DNA of 9,200 nucleotides. It comes from Chloroflexota bacterium (GTDB taxonomy: Bacteria; Chloroflexota; Ktedonobacteria; Ktedonobacterales; Ktedonobacteraceae). Position 1 is the stretch's first letter. Every line of letters begins with the position of its first letter. Below, piece after piece: positions 6,984 to 9,200 of the stretch. The translations under genes and the position numbers were made by a program. The stretch spans positions 1-9,200 of the forward strand of contig VBHI01000289.1 of the NCBI GenBank assembly GCA_005881495.1. Direction: 5' to 3'. The notes beneath the pieces are model-generated. The model had not been told where the DNA came from, searched no databases, and was given only the letters and a program-made list of their open reading frames with translations.

Positions 6984-7432
6984 GATGTTCCCCCTTTTTG
7001 CGCCGCTCGTTTGAGGGCGCGTTCAATACTGCGAGGATGAACCGAAAGGCTGCGCTGTTCTTGTAACCACGCAGCCAGCGAAGCCGCTGACATAGTTTTC
7101 GCCAGAGGTTGGAGTTCCGCAACGATCTCCTCGGTCAATTTGTGTGCTTGGTGCGGACCGGTGGACTGAGGAAGCAAGCCGCTGATCCCAGCCTGTTCCC
7201 AGGCGGACTGTGCGGCGTAAAAGGTGGGGCGGGAGAGCGCAAACAGCGAAGTCGCATGCGAGACGGAATAGCCATCCACACGCACCCGCCGCAAGAGTTC
7301 ATATTTGACTTGCATCAAGTCACGTGGATCAAAGAAGGGCGATCCACTGGTAAAGAGGGGATCGCGCACCCCTTCTGGGTGCGGATGAAGGGTATGCGAC
7401 TCGCGCAAAGCCCTGAGTTTTTCATCTGACAT
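6980..7432 (-). CDS. Helix-turn-helix DNA-binding protein of the serine-recombinase element
   Basis: The 150-residue protein starts at ATG 7432-7430, 7 bases after AGGAG (7443-7439), 35 bases from a good promoter. After an acidic/proline N-terminus (MSDEKLRALRESHTLHPHPE), the central part has LLRRVRVDGYSVSHATSLF and ALSRPTFYAAQSAWEQAG, a helix-turn-helix like the N-terminal domains of IS630-type transposases. A second helical pair follows (TMSAASLAAWLQEQ and VHPRSIERALKRAA), giving two DNA-binding units. There is no catalytic domain. It is first in a three-gene overlapping operon ahead of the recombinase, so it probably regulates or directs recombination, perhaps by binding the palindrome upstream at 7552-7570. 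The family type is clear; its job is inferred. The frame is undamaged. Confidence 0.8.
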   Translation of the reverse strand: MSDEKLRALRESHTLHPHPEGVRDPLFTSGSPFFDPRDLMQVKYELLRRVRVDGYSVSHATSLFALSRPTFYAAQSAWEQAGISGLLPQSTGPHQAHKLTEEIVAELQPLAKTMSAASLAAWLQEQRSLSVHPRSIERALKRAAQKGGTS

Positions 7433-7466
7433 GATCGACTCCTGAGAGGGAAAGGTTCTTCTTGCT

Positions 7467-7495
7467 AGTATGCCTGTTCGCGCACGAATTGTCAA
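7467..7495 (-). promoter_or_regulatory. Sigma70-like promoter for the HTH-small ORF-recombinase operon
   Basis: On the minus strand a perfect TTGACA (7495-7490) is followed by a 17-bp spacer and CATACT (7472-7467, 4 of 6 to TATAAT). Transcription would begin near 7460, giving a leader of about 28 nt containing the AGGAG site of the HTH gene. Sequence quality, spacing and position all agree. Confidence 0.65.
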
Positions 7496-7551
7496 GACAA
7501 AGAGATACGATACTCCTAAAAGTAATGCCCTCATTGCGCTGTGAAAGCGTT

Positions 7552-7570
7552 GTATATGCTCGACATATAC
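7552..7570. promoter_or_regulatory. Palindrome, candidate operator upstream of the operon
   Basis: GTATATG (7552-7558) and CATATAC (7564-7570) form a perfect 7-bp dyad with a 5-bp centre. It lies about 57 bp upstream of the -35 element and just past the stop of the DUF5372-like gene. There is no T-run on either side, so a terminator is less likely than a binding site for a dimeric protein such as the element's own HTH product. Confidence 0.4.
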
Positions 7571-7605
7571 GGCGTAATTTCCTTTACACTCGCGGCAAAA
7601 TTGGC

Positions 7606-7890
7606 TTAACACTCTGCCTCCTCCTTTCGCCCCTCTTCGATGCGGCTAATGAGGTGGGAAAGCTCGAGCAGATCAACCACGCGAAAGGCGGCGCGACCGG
7701 CTGCAAGCATCACACTGGGATCTGCAGGAGCAAGGCTGGTCCAGGCTGCTGGCAGCGCCCGCACATGATCAGGAGTCTCGTAAAAGGTGACACGATATTC
7801 CCCCCAATTGTGCCGGTATGCGAGGATCTCAAATTGCTGACCGTACAAGGGATGAAAGGGATGGGTGACCGTGAAAACTCCTTCTGCCAG
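7606..7890 (-). CDS. DUF5372-like small protein, start uncertain at element edge
   Basis: The recognisable part runs GVFTVTHPFHPLYGQQFEIL, then AYRHNWGEYRVTFYETPDHV, RALPAAWTSLAPADPSVMLA and AAFRVVDLLELSHLISRIEE, ending at TAA 7608-7606. The THPFHPL-x-G-x-x-F-E opening and the RHNWGE-x-RV-x-F strand fit the small (~90 aa) DUF5372 family, whose function is not established and which I associate with serine-recombinase elements. No ATG, GTG or TTG lies in frame between the conserved opening and the element end; the frame stays open out into tnsB. The coordinates start at an in-frame CTG (7890-7888) only as a placeholder. Either a rare start is used, or translation begins in the flanking DNA at other insertion sites, or the start has been lost here. 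Confidence 0.6.
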   Translation of the reverse strand: MAEGVFTVTHPFHPLYGQQFEILAYRHNWGEYRVTFYETPDHVRALPAAWTSLAPADPSVMLAAGRAAFRVVDLLELSHLISRIEEGRKEEAEC

Positions 7891-7922
7891 AGATGGAGAC
7901 GGTGTAGTTGACGGCTGAGTCC

Positions 7923-8765
7923 AAAGGGACCGTCGAATCGCTCTTTCGCTGGATGACCCAACGTTTTGAACGGCGCTTGCCCAACACGAGCTATGGCGTG
8001 CATGACGCCCAAACCGCTGCCCAAACGGGAGGCATGACCCTGGAAGAACTGGAGCGCTGTTTCTATCAGGCGATCGTCGATGATTATCAACAAGCCTGGG
8101 ATACCCTGCGAGGGCAACGCCGCTGTGTGCTCTGGGAACAGGCAGTAGCGCAAAGCGGGGTGCCACAGTATCTCGGGCCTCCCGATGATCTCAAACTGTT
8201 GTTCATGAAAGCCGTCAATCGCAAAACCCCTCATCATGGCTATCGCACCTCTTCAGGAAACAGGCTCTCATTTCATGGCCGCTGGTATGTCTGCCCTGGC
8301 CTGCTCAGTCGGCTCCAAGGTCGCGAGTTCGAGGTGTATTACGATAGACGTGACGTGGGCGTGCTCTACCTTTTCGTCGAAGGCAGCTATGTCGGAGAAG
8401 CCTACTGTCCCCAGTTCATGGGAGGTCGCGTCAGTGAATGGGAAGCCAGAGCCATGCGCGAACACGACGAGATGATGGCAAGGCAAGCCCGCGAACAAGG
8501 GCTGCCAGTCCGCGCTCGCATTCAGGACGAAGCGGGGTCACACCGCAAACGCCGAAGCGCAGAGATTCGAGCAAGTGAGCAAAGTCGTCAATGGGATCGC
8601 CAACGCCAAGACATGCATCCAGCCGAAGTGGTTGAGCGATTAGCGAGTATCGAGGCATCGATCCCTCAAGTCGCACCACTCCCGCCTGCTGTCCCAGATG
8701 CCGACCCTGATCGTCCAGTTCGCACATTACGTATTCGCACGCTGCGAGAGGAGCCGCTGCCATGA
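7923..8765 (+). pseudogene. tnsB: tnsB C-terminal fragment (catalytic Glu, Mu-transposase-like C-terminal domain)
   Basis: After the element, tnsB resumes at KGTVESLFRWMTQRF. The catalytic Glu is codon 7935-7937, 37 residues after the second Asp once the element is removed. Next come the rest of the core, a Mu-transposase C-terminal-like beta domain (about 8230-8420; NRLSFHGRWYVCPGLL, FEVYYDRRDVGVLYLFV), and a charged basic tail (8440-8765) of the kind that contacts TnsC in Tn7-like systems. The stop TGA 8763-8765 overlaps the tnsC start as ATGA. The element's right end happens to offer a TTG at 7908 with GGAG at 7895-7898, so a separate C-terminal polypeptide could in principle be made, but it would lack both Asp residues and the DNA-binding domains. 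This part has no stops or shifts. Confidence 0.85.
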
Positions 8766-9200
8766 CCCATCCCCTCTTTCGCAAAGAGATCTTCGTCGAG
8801 AACGCATTCGAAAAACGTTTTCAAGCGATGCTGCGTTCCGCCTGGCACAAGCGTTCCTGGCATGTGATCGTCGCCGATCCGGGCGCAGGCAAGACCATGG
8901 GGATTCGCGATATGATCAAAACGGCTGGCTCCCGTACGATTCTCGCGGTTGTGGCTCCGAAAAACAATGAGGATGAGCAGGCGCTGGGCGACCAGTTCTT
9001 CACGGCGCTAGGACTCCCGCTGCGAGGGCATTGGCGTACTCACAAACCAAAACTCATGGGACACCTACACCAGTATGGGACAGAATGCCTCATTTTGGAT
9101 GATGCCCATGATCTCTCGCTGGGACATCTGATGTTCATCAAGGAAGTGACAGACCAGGGGCGGTTGCAGTATGATCATCCGCTTGGGTTGTGTTTAGTTG
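8762..9200 (+). CDS. tnsC: TnsC-like AAA+ ATPase of a Tn7-like transposon, truncated by window edge
   Basis: TnsC is the ATP-dependent regulator linking the target-selection protein (TnsD/TniQ type) to the TnsAB transposase. The 146 visible residues carry Walker A at 39-45 (DPGAGKT) within VIVADPGAGKTMGIRDMI, and Walker B at 108-116 (ECLILDDAH). The segment RTILAVVAPKNNEDEQALGD between them fits AAA+ NTPases of the TnsC/TniB group. The ATG (8762-8764) overlaps the tnsB stop by four bases, indicating translational coupling with tnsAB. The visible part has no lesion, unlike tnsAB. The C-terminal half, with sensor II, and any tniQ or cas genes lie beyond 9200. IstB or TniB are alternative names for related ATPases, but the TnsAB neighbour favours TnsC. 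Confidence 0.85.
   Translation, partial: MTHPLFRKEIFVENAFEKRFQAMLRSAWHKRSWHVIVADPGAGKTMGIRDMIKTAGSRTILAVVAPKNNEDEQALGDQFFTALGLPLRGHWRTHKPKLMGHLHQYGTECLILDDAHDLSLGHLMFIKEVTDQGRLQYDHPLGLCLV

Larger units (their letters stand above)
4668..7924 (-). mobile_element. Serine-recombinase integrative element, ~3.26 kb, inserted in tnsB
   Basis: The element is defined by the break in tnsB and by the AA dinucleotide at both junctions. Its genes all lie on the minus strand, in order from the right end: a DUF5372-like gene, a helix-turn-helix gene, a 77-codon gene and a large serine recombinase whose stop is 5 bases from the left end. There is no long terminal inverted repeat, and the only duplication at the junctions is the 2-bp core, as expected for serine recombinases rather than DDE transposases. 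The recombinase has three frameshifts, so this copy is probably fixed in place unless a related enzyme acts on it. I know this set of gene types as a recurring mobile unit in Ktedonobacteria and relatives, from general knowledge rather than a search. Confidence 0.8.

Noticed and set aside
7606..8166. 186-codon minus-strand frame as one protein
   Set aside because: Its first ~80 codons are antisense to tnsB; only the part after the element edge is the DUF5372-like protein.

Overview
This window looks like a heavily invaded Tn7-like transposition module from a mobile-element-rich bacterium. The combination of a TnsA-TnsB fusion, a chloroplast-like group II intron and a serine-recombinase element carrying a DUF5372-type gene fits Ktedonobacteria (Chloroflexota). 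That assignment is inference from gene content, not from a marker gene. No CRISPR array, tRNA or rRNA was seen.

Layout: (1) 1-275 is the end of an IS50/Tn5-like insertion sequence (IS4 family), with the first 78 codons of its transposase on the minus strand and a Tn5-like terminal repeat at 257-275. (2) 276-517 is a non-coding leader with four copies of an ACTGAAGG-type repeat, which I read as likely TnsB-binding sites of a Tn7-like left end, plus a possible promoter. (3) 518-8765, plus strand, is one broken gene for a TnsA-TnsB fusion transposase. It is interrupted by a group II intron (950-3465) in the TnsA part and by a ~3.26 kb serine-recombinase element (4668-7924) just before the catalytic Glu of TnsB. 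Both boundaries can be placed to the base because the flanking reading frames rejoin exactly. (4) 8762-9200 is the start of tnsC (AAA+ ATPase), overlapping the tnsB stop by ATGA and running off the window.

The tnsAB gene also has an in-frame TAG (4369-4371, most simply CAG to TAG next to the first catalytic Asp), and probably a small in-frame deletion between the first two catalytic Asp residues. Removal of both insertions would therefore not restore an intact transposase. The intron itself looks intact: its reverse transcriptase/maturase is full length with YADD and HNH motifs, domain V is canonical, and domain VI has a bulged adenosine 7 nt from the 3' end.

The serine-recombinase element is coded on the minus strand. 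In transcription order it has a DUF5372-like gene with no clear start at the element edge, a sigma70-like promoter, a helix-turn-helix gene, a 77-codon unknown gene, and a large serine recombinase broken by three single-base +1 shifts. The last three genes overlap as GTGA and ATGA, which indicates a translationally coupled operon. The element is flanked by a duplicated AA dinucleotide, as expected for a serine-recombinase crossover core.

The window is thus a stack of parasites in a transposon: at least three unrelated mobile elements have entered or abut one Tn7-like transposase locus. Any CRISPR-associated or target-selector genes (tniQ/tnsD, cas) would lie downstream of tnsC, outside what can be seen.
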